Position numbers and translations under genes: made by a program
The notes under the pieces: model-generated
Seen by the model: the letters and a program-made list of their open reading frames with translations, nothing else
The model's database searches: none
Told to the model about the DNA's origin: nothing
Shown: piece by piece, positions 16,040 through 23,772 of the stretch
Numbering within the stretch: the stretch's first letter is position 1
How the letters are laid out: each line of letters starts with the position of its first letter
From: Prevotella ihumii
GTDB taxonomy: Bacteria; Bacteroidota; Bacteroidia; Bacteroidales; Bacteroidaceae
Assembly: GCF_900155655.1 (NCBI RefSeq)
Contig: NZ_LT706987.1
Span: 2,713,909-2,749,129, forward strand
Direction: 5' to 3'
DNA length: 35,221 nucleotides

Positions 16040-16047
16040 CAAAGATA
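16040..16047 (-). promoter_or_regulatory. -7 box of the TlpA-like lipoprotein gene
   Basis: Minus strand TATCTTTG followed by CA. It implies a start of transcription near 16033 and a very short leader, and rules out an upstream in-frame ATG at 16042 as the translation start. Confidence 0.6.
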
Positions 16048-16132
16048 GTGCTTTTTAGTTCAAAGATTTAAATAAACCCTCGAAAAAACAAAAATAAATC
16101 ATATTTTATTCGTCTATTAGATATATAATCGC

Positions 16133-16140
16133 TAAATTTG
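16133..16140 (+). promoter_or_regulatory. Candidate -7 box of pnp
   Basis: TAAATTTG matches TAnnTTTG. The leader would be about 115 nt long, which is usual for pnp genes whose product regulates its own mRNA, although no known element is recognised here. No -33 box is clear. Confidence 0.45.
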
Positions 16141-16263
16141 TACGATTTTATTTTTATGCGGAAACCGTAAGTTATGCTACAAAGATATTTCGTAACGTCT
16201 TTATAGCTTTTTACATTCCTCTTATGATGTAGGTCAAAACAATAAGTATTTTTTAAATTTTAG

Positions 16264-18492
16264 ATGAACGTAATTACGAAAACTCTTCAATTGGCAGATG
16301 GTAGAACCATTACAATTGAAACTGGAAAGGTTGCAAAACAAGCTGATGGCGCAGCAGTTATTAAGATGAACAACACCGTGCTCCTCGCTACCGTTTGTGC
16401 AGCTAAAGAGGCAGTTCCAGGTACAGACTTTATGCCTTTGCAAGTAGATTATCGCGAGCAGTATGCTGCCGCAGGTCGTTTCCCAGGTGGTTTCACCAAG
16501 CGCGAAGGCAAAGCCAACGACGAAGAAATCCTAACATCACGTCTTGTAGACCGTGTTCTTCGTCCTCTTTTCCCATCAGATTATCACACAGAAGTATTTG
16601 TAAACGTAATGCTTCTTTCAGCTGATGGCGTTGATATGCCTGATGCACTCGCTGGTTTTGCTGCTTCGGTAGCTATGCAGTGTTCAGATATTCCAATCGA
16701 ACACCCTATCTCTGAAGTGCGTGTGGCTCGTGTCAACGGCGAGTATATTGTTAATCCAACCTTCGAACAAATGAAGGAAGCCGATATGGACATCATGGTT
16801 GGTGCTACCAAGGACAACATTATGATGGTAGAAGGCGAAATGGACGAAGTTTCTGAACAAGACCTTATCGGTGCATTGAAGGTAGCTCACGAGGCTATCA
16901 AGCCAATGTGCGATATACAAGAGGCACTTGCTAAGGAACTCGGAACAGACGTGAAGCGTGAGTACAACGACGAAATAAATGACGAAGAACTCCGTGAGCA
17001 GCTCCGCAAGGAAACTTACGATGCTTGTTACGCATTGGCACAGAGCGGCGACAACGACAAGAAGCACCGCACAGAGGCTTACGAAGCTATCAAAACAGAA
17101 TTTACAGAGCGTTATGACGCAGCTCATACCGACCTATCGGAAGACGACCTCGATGAAAAACACGCAGAAATAGACCGTTACTTTGATGATATACAGCGCG
17201 ACTCTATGCGCCGCAGTGTGCTCGACACAGGCAAGCGTATGGACGGACGTGCAACTGACGAAATTCGCCCTATATGGTGTGAAGTAGACCCATTGCCAAT
17301 GCCTCACGGAAGCGCATACTTCCAACGTGGCGAAACATTGGCACTTGCTACTTGTACCCTCGGTACAAAGTTGGACGAAAAGATGATAGACAACGTTTTG
17401 GACAAGAGCTATCAACGCTTCTTACTCCACTATAACTTCCCTCCATTCTGTACAGGTGAGGCTAAGGCACAACGTGGTGTGGGTCGCCGTGAGATAGGTC
17501 ACGGTCACTTGGCTTGGCGTGGTTTGAAGGGTATGATTCCTTCTGACTTCCCTTACACCGTGCGTCTTGTAAGTCAGGTGTTGGAGTCTAATGGCTCATC
17601 ATCTATGGCTACTGTATGTTCGGGAACTCTCGCTTTGATGGACGCAGGTGTACCTATGAAGAAGCCTGTATCGGGTATTGCAATGGGATTGATTAAGAAC
17701 CCAGGTGAAGATAAGTATGCTGTATTGAGCGATATTCTCGGCGATGAGGACCACTTGGGCGATATGGACTTCAAGACTACTGGTACTATCGATGGTATTA
17801 CTGCAACCCAAATGGACATCAAGTGCGATGGTCTTTCGTTCGAAATCCTTGAAAAGGCATTGATGCAGGCTAAGGCTGGTCGTGAACACATCTTGAAGAT
17901 GATTACCGACACTATTGCTGAACCACGTGCAGAAATGAAGCCACAAGTTCCACGTATCGTGGCAATGGAGATACCAAAAGAATTTATCGGTGCTATTATT
18001 GGTCCTGGTGGTAAGATAATTCAACAGATGCAGGAAGACACTGGTGCTACCATCACTATTGAAGAAGTTGATGGCGTTGGTAAGATACAGATTTCTGCTC
18101 CTAACAAGACATCCATCGATGCGGCAGTGGGCAAGATTAAGGCTATCGTAGCTGTGCCTGAAATAGGCGAAACTTACGAAGGAACAGTTCGCTCTATTAT
18201 GCCTTACGGCTGTTTCGTTGAAATTATGCCGGGCAAAGATGGCTTGCTCCACATCTCTGAAATGGATTGGAAACGTCTTGAAACTGTAGAAGAAACAGGT
18301 TTGAAGGAGGGCGACAAGATACAAGTGAAGTTGCTCGACATCGACCCAAAGACAGGCAAATACAAGCTCTCACGCCGCGTATTGCTCGAAAAGCCTGAAG
18401 GGTATGTAGAGCCACAACGTCGTCCACGTGGCGACAGAGGCGAACGTCGTCCACGCCGTGAAGGTGGTGAGCGTCGTCGTAACGAAGAATAA
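16264..18492 (+). CDS. pnp: Polyribonucleotide nucleotidyltransferase (PNPase)
   Basis: Phosphorolytic 3'-5' exoribonuclease of the RNA degradation machinery, a trimer in the cytoplasm. The 742 residues contain the first RNase PH domain ([22 protein letters not shown] onward), an all-helical linker, and the second RNase PH domain with [27 protein letters not shown] and the substrate-binding [23 protein letters not shown] loop (here [19 protein letters not shown]). A KH domain follows ([21 protein letters not shown]), then an S1 domain ([20 protein letters not shown]). The tail is basic ([21 protein letters not shown]), likely extra RNA contact. The gene stands alone, with a terminator downstream. 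Confidence 0.97.
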   Translation: MNVITKTLQLADGRTITIETGKVAKQADGAAVIKMNNTVLLATVCAAKEAVPGTDFMPLQVDYREQYAAAGRFPGGFTKREGKANDEEILTSRLVDRVLRPLFPSDYHTEVFVNVMLLSADGVDMPDALAGFAASVAMQCSDIPIEHPISEVRVARVNGEYIVNPTFEQMKEADMDIMVGATKDNIMMVEGEMDEVSEQDLIGALKVAHEAIKPMCDIQEALAKELGTDVKREYNDEINDEELREQLRKETYDACYALAQSGDNDKKHRTEAYEAIKTEFTERYDAAHTDLSEDDLDEKHAEIDRYFDDIQRDSMRRSVLDTGKRMDGRATDEIRPIWCEVDPLPMPHGSAYFQRGETLALATCTLGTKLDEKMIDNVLDKSYQRFLLHYNFPPFCTGEAKAQRGVGRREIGHGHLAWRGLKGMIPSDFPYTVRLVSQVLESNGSSSMATVCSGTLALMDAGVPMKKPVSGIAMGLIKNPGEDKYAVLSDILGDEDHLGDMDFKTTGTIDGITATQMDIKCDGLSFEILEKALMQAKAGREHILKMITDTIAEPRAEMKPQVPRIVAMEIPKEFIGAIIGPGGKIIQQMQEDTGATITIEEVDGVGKIQISAPNKTSIDAAVGKIKAIVAVPEIGETYEGTVRSIMPYGCFVEIMPGKDGLLHISEMDWKRLETVEETGLKEGDKIQVKLLDIDPKTGKYKLSRRVLLEKPEGYVEPQRRPRGDRGERRPRREGGERRRNEE

Positions 18493-18560
18493 GAAGAAAT
18501 TAAACAGTCAGCTAATGACTATGCAGAGGCTTGTATAAGTCTGCGCATAGCCTATAAATA

Positions 18561-18599
18561 AAAGGAAATGGGCCTTTCATAGGGTTCATTTCCTTTTTT
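18561..18599 (+). terminator. Rho-independent terminator of pnp
   Basis: AAAGGAAATG (18561-18570) pairs with CATTTCCTTT (18587-18596) and is followed by TTT. Confidence 0.85.
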
Positions 18600-18609
18600 G
18601 TTACCTATG

Positions 18610-18653
18610 TTAAACCCAAGTCGGTCATTAGCCCCACAAACATTTGGGTTTAA
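18610..18653. repeat. Inverted-repeat element F (minimal, 44 bp)
   Basis: AAACCCAAGTCGGTCATTAG begins at 18612 and the opposite arm CATTTGGGTTTAA ends at 18653, with only CCCCACAAA between. It is either the smallest family member or a deletion remnant. It lies between convergent genes, about 90 bp before the stop codon of the next gene. Confidence 0.75.
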
Positions 18654-18741
18654 CCCCCTCTAACTCCTTGATAACCGAACGGTTTTTAAGTTGATTGAGC
18701 GTGTATAAAGAGTAGTTCTTCTTTGTGATAAGTAAAGAAGC

Positions 18742-19368
18742 TTAGGAAAGTGAGTTCTCCTTGATAGAACGTGAGTAGCTGTAGAACTTTCCTTCGTCGC
18801 TAAAGTACGGTTCGGCATACACACCCACCACAGCGTGGTTAGGGAAGCACGCTTTAATCTGTTTCAAAGCCTCTTTGTCTTCAGCTGTATGCTGCAAAGG
18901 AACGATGATAACCTTTGAGGTCTGAATATAGTTGATGTAAGCCCAGCTCATATCGTTGGTTGCACGTGGTGCGGTGTAGGTGCTAAAGCTCAATTCCACC
19001 ACCTCCATTCCGTCAGTTTCCAACTCACGCTTCAATGTGTTTGCCATCTCAGCATCATACTCAGCACAGTTGGTCATCAGCACACGGTTATCGCTAAGGT
19101 AACGCACGTGATTTTCTATGTGGTCAGCCATATTAAATTCACCTTCGTGTAGCCAAGCTGGCTTTATAGCCTTGTAGCACGCACTATTTTCTTTGTCCAT
19201 CACTTCGTGTTTCACGTCGTAAATGTCCAATACCATACATAGTTTGCTGTATATAGGCATAACGCCCTTATCGGTAAGAACCTCTGGTGCAAAGTAAACT
19301 TTGTTTGCATCGAAGTGCTCACGGGGCAACTTATTACCGCATAGCGATACTGTTTCTTGATTATCCAT
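18742..19368 (-). CDS. Hypothetical protein resembling agmatine/peptidylarginine deiminases, probably inactive
   Basis: Function not established. The 208-residue product shows the pattern of the deiminase (PAD_porph) family in its second half: ADHIENHVRYLSDNRVLM matches the GH(I/V)D block with H83 as the catalytic histidine, and AYINYIQTSKVIIVP and LKQIKACFPNHAVVGV match the later strands. The family's final GGGIHCIT block, with the nucleophilic cysteine, is replaced by SDEGKFYSYSRS, and the N-terminal third of a normal enzyme (about 340 residues) is missing. It is thus a short, probably non-catalytic relative, or another protein with a similar fold. The start at 19368 was chosen because a -7 box lies 55 bp upstream; the longer frame runs into repeat element G. 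Confidence 0.55.
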   Translation of the reverse strand: MDNQETVSLCGNKLPREHFDANKVYFAPEVLTDKGVMPIYSKLCMVLDIYDVKHEVMDKENSACYKAIKPAWLHEGEFNMADHIENHVRYLSDNRVLMTNCAEYDAEMANTLKRELETDGMEVVELSFSTYTAPRATNDMSWAYINYIQTSKVIIVPLQHTAEDKEALKQIKACFPNHAVVGVYAEPYFSDEGKFYSYSRSIKENSLS

Positions 19369-19422
19369 AAAGTATTTAGATTTCTTGTTTGGTAAATATA
19401 TAATGTAATAGAAGTATCGCTG

Positions 19423-19430
19423 CAAAGATA
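19423..19430 (-). promoter_or_regulatory. -7 box of the deiminase-like gene
   Basis: Minus strand TATCTTTG followed by CA, with a leader of about 48 nt to the ATG at 19368. No -33 box is clear. It supports the short gene model. Confidence 0.55.
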
Positions 19431-19508
19431 CAAATAATATTGAAACTCCATCGTTTTTTTTACGGAAAAATGCAAAGTCGATATTACATTTTTCTAATAA
19501 CGGAATAA

Positions 19509-19670
19509 ATAAACCCAAATCGGTCATTAGAGATTTTTTCGTGCAAAAAGTCAGATTGTAGTAGACCGAGTTATCGTTATAGCATCTGTATGCTAACACA
19601 ATATGTGTTTTCCGTTCTATTTTAAGACAAAATGAAAGCGAAATTTTCTAATGACCGATTTGGGTTTAAA
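19509..19670. repeat. Inverted-repeat element G (162 bp, hairpin form)
   Basis: Left arm from 19509 (AAACCCAAATCGGTCATTAG at 19511-19530) and right arm from 19648 (CTAATGACCGATTTGGGTTT). The interior can fold: AGATTTTTTCG near the left arm opposes CGAAATTTTCT near the right arm, and the centre has TAGCAT-CTGT-ATGCTA. It separates the deiminase-like gene from the DUF3332 gene. Confidence 0.8.
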
Positions 19671-19683
19671 TCTCTTTGTGCAT

Positions 19684-20238
19684 TTATCGTGTTGCCATAT
19701 AGTAGCTTGTCCCTGCCTGTGCTTGACGAAGTTCGTACACACCCTGTGCATCAGGTGTTACATCAACGGTGAGGCCGTTATTAAGGAAAGCTTTAACAGA
19801 GCCATCTCCATTGAAATGGATAAGTTTGGTTTCTTTGCCTTCCGCAGTCATGTACCAATTGTTTTCTTCCTTATTATAAGTAAGGTAGAATACTTCGCCA
19901 TTAGGACGTTGTACCTCGTAGCCATTCTCAAGAATTTTTACTGCATAAAGCAATCCATCGTCGCCCTTTATCTTCTTAGTTTTACCTATTTGGTTGGCCA
20001 TAGGGTTGTCGCCTGTCCAAAACTCAATGGTATTGAGCACCAAGGCATCAATCATTCCCGCAATACCATAAGCAGGTGAGATAACAATAAAGATGAGTTC
20101 GTTCAGAAACTTTGAGTCGGTGGCACGCTTGTTCCAACTTGCTAACTTGTTGAACATAGCAAACGAACCTACACAAGAGGTAGTGAGTACTGCTCCGGCT
20201 ATAAGGCAGGCAGCTGTTTTTAGTCCTTTTCTTTTCAT
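19684..20238 (-). CDS. DUF3332 family lipoprotein
   Basis: Function unknown. The 184-residue protein has a lipoprotein signal peptide ending TTSC, with C22 as the lipidated cysteine (KRKGLKTAACLIAGAVLTTSC). The following VGSFAMFNKLASWNKRATDSKFLNELIFIV and the hydrophobic segment PAYGIAGMIDALVLNTIEFWTGDNP are characteristic of the DUF3332 family. The C-terminal half (about residues 90-184) looks like a small beta-rich soluble domain (GDDGLLYAVKILENGYEVQRPNGEVFYLTY). The location is inner or outer membrane; residues after the lipidated Cys do not decide it. The start lies 88 bp beyond the CPBP gene stop on the same strand, so it could be cotranscribed or have its own promoter. Confidence 0.85.
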   Translation of the reverse strand: MKRKGLKTAACLIAGAVLTTSCVGSFAMFNKLASWNKRATDSKFLNELIFIVISPAYGIAGMIDALVLNTIEFWTGDNPMANQIGKTKKIKGDDGLLYAVKILENGYEVQRPNGEVFYLTYNKEENNWYMTAEGKETKLIHFNGDGSVKAFLNNGLTVDVTPDAQGVYELRQAQAGTSYYMATR

Positions 20239-20326
20239 AATTCTTAATGTATTTAATAGTTATTGAAGAATGACAAAATTGCAAAATATTATTGGTTTTA
20301 CATTCTTTTTGTCTTGATTTTATAGA

Positions 20327-21163
20327 TTATTCTGATACTTTTTTCATTCTTAGCGCAAGTTGGAAGATTGAAGGAACAAGAATGCAGAGCGAGAAAAACA
20401 ATCCGCCATACATCATTCGTTCATCGCCGTGGAAGAGGTCGATGAGTTTTCCATCGTTCATTTCGGGAAGAAGTTTAAACATAAGGTAAGCCACGGTGTT
20501 GTTGACCCAGTGGAGGGCGATGCCAGGAAGTACGCTCCCCGTGCGCATATACATCCAGCCGAGCAACATTCCAAACAAGGTGGCGTGAATGCCTTGTGCA
20601 AAGTTGCCGTGAATAGCACCAAAGATAGCTGCTGAAATAAAGATGGCTATCCATCGCTTCTTACCTTCAAAGAGAGTTAAGAGCTTGCGTAACACTGCGC
20701 CACGGAATATGAGTTCTTCGCCAATGGGTGCAAGAATGCCTACAACAAGGTAGCCCCCTGTTTCGTTCATTATGCCTTTGAAAAGCTCGGCAACGTTTTG
20801 TGCCATCTCTACTTGTAAGCGTTCGTAAATATATTGTGCGGGGAGAATAGCTCCAAGCCCTAAAAAGCCTGCCCATGTGAGTACTGCCCAAGGCTTAGAT
20901 TTCAGATAGGTACGTGAGATAGGCGACCATTTGAGCTTGATAAACAACGCAATGGAAACCAAACTGCTCAACAGACTACTGATAATAATGGCTGGCGAAT
21001 GTTTGCCTATTTGTATGCCTTGGCGCACTTCATTTACAGCTATTTCTTTCAGATAAGCGTAAATAAAGATGGCGATAAACTGAAAGAGCGCTTGAATGAT
21101 AAAAAACGTAGAGACGAAAAGAACAACGTATAGTATACTTTCTAATGATTTTTTATTTTCCAT
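20327..21163 (-). CDS. CPBP family intramembrane glutamic metalloprotease
   Basis: Multi-pass membrane protein of the Abi/CAAX-protease-like (CPBP) family. The 278 residues contain about eight hydrophobic segments. The three motifs are intact: EELIFRG (EExxxR), FGAIHGN (FxxxH) and HWVNNT (HxxxN). These residues form the intramembrane active site. Natural substrates in Bacteroidota are unknown; family roles range from prenyl-protein processing to bacteriocin immunity. The gene starts 41 bp after the ribF stop codon and is probably the third gene of the unit HAD hydrolase - ribF - CPBP. Confidence 0.9.
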   Translation of the reverse strand: MENKKSLESILYVVLFVSTFFIIQALFQFIAIFIYAYLKEIAVNEVRQGIQIGKHSPAIIISSLLSSLVSIALFIKLKWSPISRTYLKSKPWAVLTWAGFLGLGAILPAQYIYERLQVEMAQNVAELFKGIMNETGGYLVVGILAPIGEELIFRGAVLRKLLTLFEGKKRWIAIFISAAIFGAIHGNFAQGIHATLFGMLLGWMYMRTGSVLPGIALHWVNNTVAYLMFKLLPEMNDGKLIDLFHGDERMMYGGLFFSLCILVPSIFQLALRMKKVSE

Positions 21164-21204
21164 AAATGTGTATTTTAAATTGCTGCTTAATTCTTTTTTG
21201 TTTT

Positions 21205-22146
21205 TTATTTTATAGCTGACAATATCTTGATGCTGCGCTGTTTGTCTTCCTCCATCTTGGCTTTGAGGGCATCAAGTGTATCGAATTTCTCTTCGCTGCG
21301 GAGGTAAGAAATAAAGTGAATGGTGAGATTTTGCCCATAGAGATTGTCCGAGAAGTTGAAAATGTTGACTTCCATAGAGATTTCTTTTCCATCAAAGGTG
21401 GGGCGAATACCTATGTTTAACATTCCGTTATAAGCCGTTTCATCGGTATTTATGTACACTTTCACGGCATAAACACCTAAAGCAGGGAGGAGTTTGCCCA
21501 AACCGTGAAAGTCGATGTTTGCTGTGGGAAACCCTAATTTGCGACCATTCTGAAACCCAGAAACAACCTTACCTGTCAGCGAGTAGGGCATACCAAGGCA
21601 TTGGGTTGCCTTTTCCATCTCGCCTGCTGCTATATATCGGCGTACTACAGACGAACTTACGTTTACTTCGCCTACTTCTAAAGCGGTGTTTTGACTCACG
21701 CAAATACCTATCTCTTTGCCATAACGCACGTAGTCATCGAAGGTTTCCGCTCGATTATGCCCAAATCGATTGTCATACCCCATTACCAATTGAGCTACAT
21801 TGAGTTGGCATTCGAGTACGTTTTGCATAAAATCGTAGGCGGAAAGTTGAGCCAAAGCCCTGTCAAAATGGACGATAACGATGTAGTCAACCCCCGTTTG
21901 CTTCAATTTTTCCACCTTTTCATCGAGCGTCGAAAGCATTTGAGGTTGATAATCGCTTTGCAACACTTGGCGTGGGTGTTGGTCGAAGGTGATGACCATT
22001 GATGCAAGATTGTTCTTTTGGGCTTGCGCTATAAGTTGGCGAATGAGGAATTGATGTCCTAAATGCACACCATCGAAAAATCCGATGGTAGCTATTGAAG
22101 GACTGATTTCCACGTTTTCATCGTGTTGTAGATAGATTACTTTCAT
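21205..22146 (-). CDS. ribF: Bifunctional riboflavin kinase / FAD synthetase
   Basis: Phosphorylates riboflavin to FMN and adenylates FMN to FAD in the cytoplasm. The 313-residue protein has the usual two-domain layout. The N-terminal nucleotidyltransferase domain starts with SIATIGFFDGVHLGHQFLI, in which GVHLGH is the (H/T)xGH motif, and continues with VSSSVVRRYIAAGEMEKA. The C-terminal riboflavin kinase domain (from about residue 185) has GKVVSGFQNGRKLGFPTANI, with the PTAN ATP/Mg motif, then NGMLNIGIRPTF and MEVNIFNF. The gene begins 24 bp after the stop of the HAD gene, a spacing typical of an operon. No FMN riboswitch is seen, as expected for this position inside an operon. Confidence 0.96.
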   Translation of the reverse strand: MKVIYLQHDENVEISPSIATIGFFDGVHLGHQFLIRQLIAQAQKNNLASMVITFDQHPRQVLQSDYQPQMLSTLDEKVEKLKQTGVDYIVIVHFDRALAQLSAYDFMQNVLECQLNVAQLVMGYDNRFGHNRAETFDDYVRYGKEIGICVSQNTALEVGEVNVSSSVVRRYIAAGEMEKATQCLGMPYSLTGKVVSGFQNGRKLGFPTANIDFHGLGKLLPALGVYAVKVYINTDETAYNGMLNIGIRPTFDGKEISMEVNIFNFSDNLYGQNLTIHFISYLRSEEKFDTLDALKAKMEEDKQRSIKILSAIK

Positions 22147-22170
22147 TCGTTTTATTGACTTTGGAGATTT

Positions 22171-22827
22171 TTATAAATCGAGCGATAACCAGTCGTTGGG
22201 GTGCTCGTTGCAATAGGTTTGTATGCCCAACGATGCAGCTGCGGCACAATTTGCCTTGGCATCATCTATAAAAAACGTTTCTTCTGGGCAAAGATGCGAG
22301 GTTTGAAGAACGGTTTGGAAGATTTCTAACGATGGTTTAATGAGATGCATTTCGTAAGATAAATATATCTTTTGGAAGTATTCTTCTGCTGTGTACACTT
22401 TACCCCTTGCACCTTTCTCGTTTACATCAGATTGGTCTGCTTTGTAGGGGAATAGGTCGATGGCGCATTTCTGCCAATGCATTTCGTTCGTATTGGAGAG
22501 TAGAAACACATTATAGCGTTGGTTTAATGCTATCAATCGTTGCTTCTTTATATCGGGAATATCGGTTAAAAGTTGATTCCAAGCCCATAAAATTTGCTCG
22601 TCAGCTGTGCTTACATCACCTATTTTGCGCACTCTATCATAAAATTCAGAACTGTTGATATTGCCCACCTCGGTATCGAAAAACAATTCTTTGGTTGTTC
22701 CCTCCTTTATAAGTTGTGCCACCTTCTCTATACCAATGGTAGAAAAAGCATCAATGCATCGTTGCCAATCAAGTCCAACGAGCACGTTCCCTAAATCGAA
22801 TATGATATTCTTTATATTTGTATTCAT
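22171..22827 (-). CDS. HAD-superfamily hydrolase (YihX-like)
   Basis: Predicted small-molecule phosphatase. Motif I is IIFDLGNVLVGLDW with the nucleophilic aspartate in FDLGN, the form found in YihX-like subfamily IA enzymes. Motif II is probably LLSNTN. Motif III/IV is FFIDDAKANCAAAASLGIQTY. The helical cap domain occupies about residues 20-100. At 218 residues it is of usual length. It is the first gene of the probable operon with ribF and the CPBP protease; an FMN or sugar phosphatase role is possible but not shown. The nearest promoter-like box upstream is CATCTTTG (minus strand) near 22973, one base off consensus. Confidence 0.88.
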   Translation of the reverse strand: MNTNIKNIIFDLGNVLVGLDWQRCIDAFSTIGIEKVAQLIKEGTTKELFFDTEVGNINSSEFYDRVRKIGDVSTADEQILWAWNQLLTDIPDIKKQRLIALNQRYNVFLLSNTNEMHWQKCAIDLFPYKADQSDVNEKGARGKVYTAEEYFQKIYLSYEMHLIKPSLEIFQTVLQTSHLCPEETFFIDDAKANCAAAASLGIQTYCNEHPNDWLSLDL

Positions 22828-23266
22828 CTCTGCTTTATATTTGTCCGCTTCTTGTTTTCTTTAATGCTTTGGCGACTAAAACAACAAATCTTTTTCTAAC
22901 TTTTTTGTCCTCTTAAGATAAACCCCCTTAACAGCTTGGCATCTGAAAAACCTGCGAACTGTTTCTGCAAAGATGTAAGAGTAAAAACTTTGACAAGCTC
23001 TCCCTCGTTTACTTGAAAAGGACTGCGAACGCTCTAACCGCATCCGTCACAATGCTAAGACTATGTGTCTCTTTATCGCTAACTTGAAAAGGACTGCGAA
23101 CCATCAACGAATTAGCCTCCTCCTTCTCTACAGAGAAAGGGCGAGACCGTTATTTCTCATTGCAAAGTTACACTAAACCCCTCGTATATCACCCCTCTTA
23201 ACCGCAAAATGTGTTAAAACGCCTAAAAATATTCCTTATCTCTGCTTGTTTTTCCATTTTATTGAT
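22828..23266. repeat. Intergenic region with a 20-bp direct repeat
   Basis: ACTTGAAAAGGACTGCGAAC occurs at 23011-23030 and 23082-23101, 71 bp apart; a shorter version CTGCGAAC is at about 22952. No gene is seen. The region separates the HAD operon from the tRNA gene. Two copies only, so it is not a CRISPR array. Confidence 0.6.
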
Positions 23267-23274
23267 TACCTTTG
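23267..23274 (+). promoter_or_regulatory. Promoter -7 box of the tRNA gene
   Basis: TACCTTTG followed by CA fits TAnnTTTG; CTTG lies 18 bp upstream as a weak -33 box. The start of transcription would fall about 12 nt before the tRNA. Confidence 0.6.
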
Positions 23275-23293
23275 CAGCCGAATTATAAATTCA

Positions 23294-23367
23294 GGACTTG
23301 TAGCTCAGTTGGTTAGAGCAACAGACTCATAATCTGGAGGTCCCTGGTTCAAGCCCAGGCTGGTCCA
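23294..23367 (+). tRNA. tRNA with CAU anticodon (probably elongator tRNA-Met)
   Basis: A 74-nt cloverleaf: acceptor GGACTTG with CTGGTCC, D arm GCTC-AGTTGGTTA-GAGC, anticodon loop CTCATAA, variable AGGTC, T arm CCTGG-TTCAAGC-CCAGG, discriminator A; CCA is not encoded. The acceptor has a T-T mismatch at pair 6-67 and the anticodon stem an A-G at 27-43. The first pair G1-C72 excludes an initiator. Elongator Met is most likely, but a lysidine-modified tRNA-Ile2 shares the same CAT and cannot be excluded. Confidence 0.88.
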
Positions 23368-23378
23368 CATTGAAAAGC

Positions 23379-23409
23379 AAGGAGTTACAGCAATGTAGCT
23401 CCTTTTTAT
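23379..23409 (+). terminator. Terminator of the tRNA gene
   Basis: AAGGAGTTAC (23379-23388) pairs with GTAGCTCCTT (23395-23404), one wobble, followed by TTT. Confidence 0.8.
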
Positions 23410-23479
23410 TTGTCTTGTATTGAACTTTAGGTGACCTTTCAGAGAAAAAACTTTGTATCTGTAATGTTGCTGAATGACA

Positions 23480-23619
23480 TTTAACCCCAATCGGTCGTTA
23501 GCCCAGTCAGCCCAGTCGGACCAGTCCGACAAGTCCGACAAGTCCGACAGGTCCGACAAGTCTGACAGGTCCGACTGGTCCGACAGGTCTGATTGGTCTA
23601 ACGACCGATTGGGGTTAAA
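23480..23619. repeat. Inverted-repeat element H (140 bp, intact, 11-unit 9-bp array)
   Basis: The clearest complete array member. Left arm AACCCCAATCGGTCGTTAG ends at 23501 and right arm CTAACGACCGATTGGGGTT starts at 23598; they are exact inverted copies. Between them are eleven GTCNGAC-type units at 9-bp period (23506-23602; spacers CA CA AA AA AG AA AG TG AG TG). The first unit is GTCAGCC and the last, GTCTAAC, is part of the right arm. It lies between the tRNA and the restriction-modification genes; 23620-23743 has no other feature. Confidence 0.9.
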
Positions 23620-23743
23620 TACACACTAAATTAATTCCGCCAACGGGTAAGAATTATAAACTTCTCCAGAGACCATTTGAAGAAAACTCACATAAAGAAA
23701 GGTATTTCTCAAGGAAGTAGCTCTATTTTTCCAAAATTTTTTA

Positions 23744-23751
23744 TAAATTTG
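23744..23751 (+). promoter_or_regulatory. Candidate -7 box of the restriction-modification operon
   Basis: TAAATTTG fits TAnnTTTG and lies 21 bp before the ATG at 23773, giving a leader of about 15 nt. No -33 box is clear. Confidence 0.45.
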
Positions 23752-23772
23752 CGAGGAACTTTCGTTTAATAT

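Noticed and set aside
19369..19599. 77-residue N-terminal extension of the deiminase-like protein
   Set aside because: It would be translated from repeat element G and from DNA upstream of the -7 box at 19423-19430.
23011..23101. Two-copy repeat as an orphan CRISPR
   Set aside because: Only two copies, a spacing of 51 bp and no dyad symmetry or leader.
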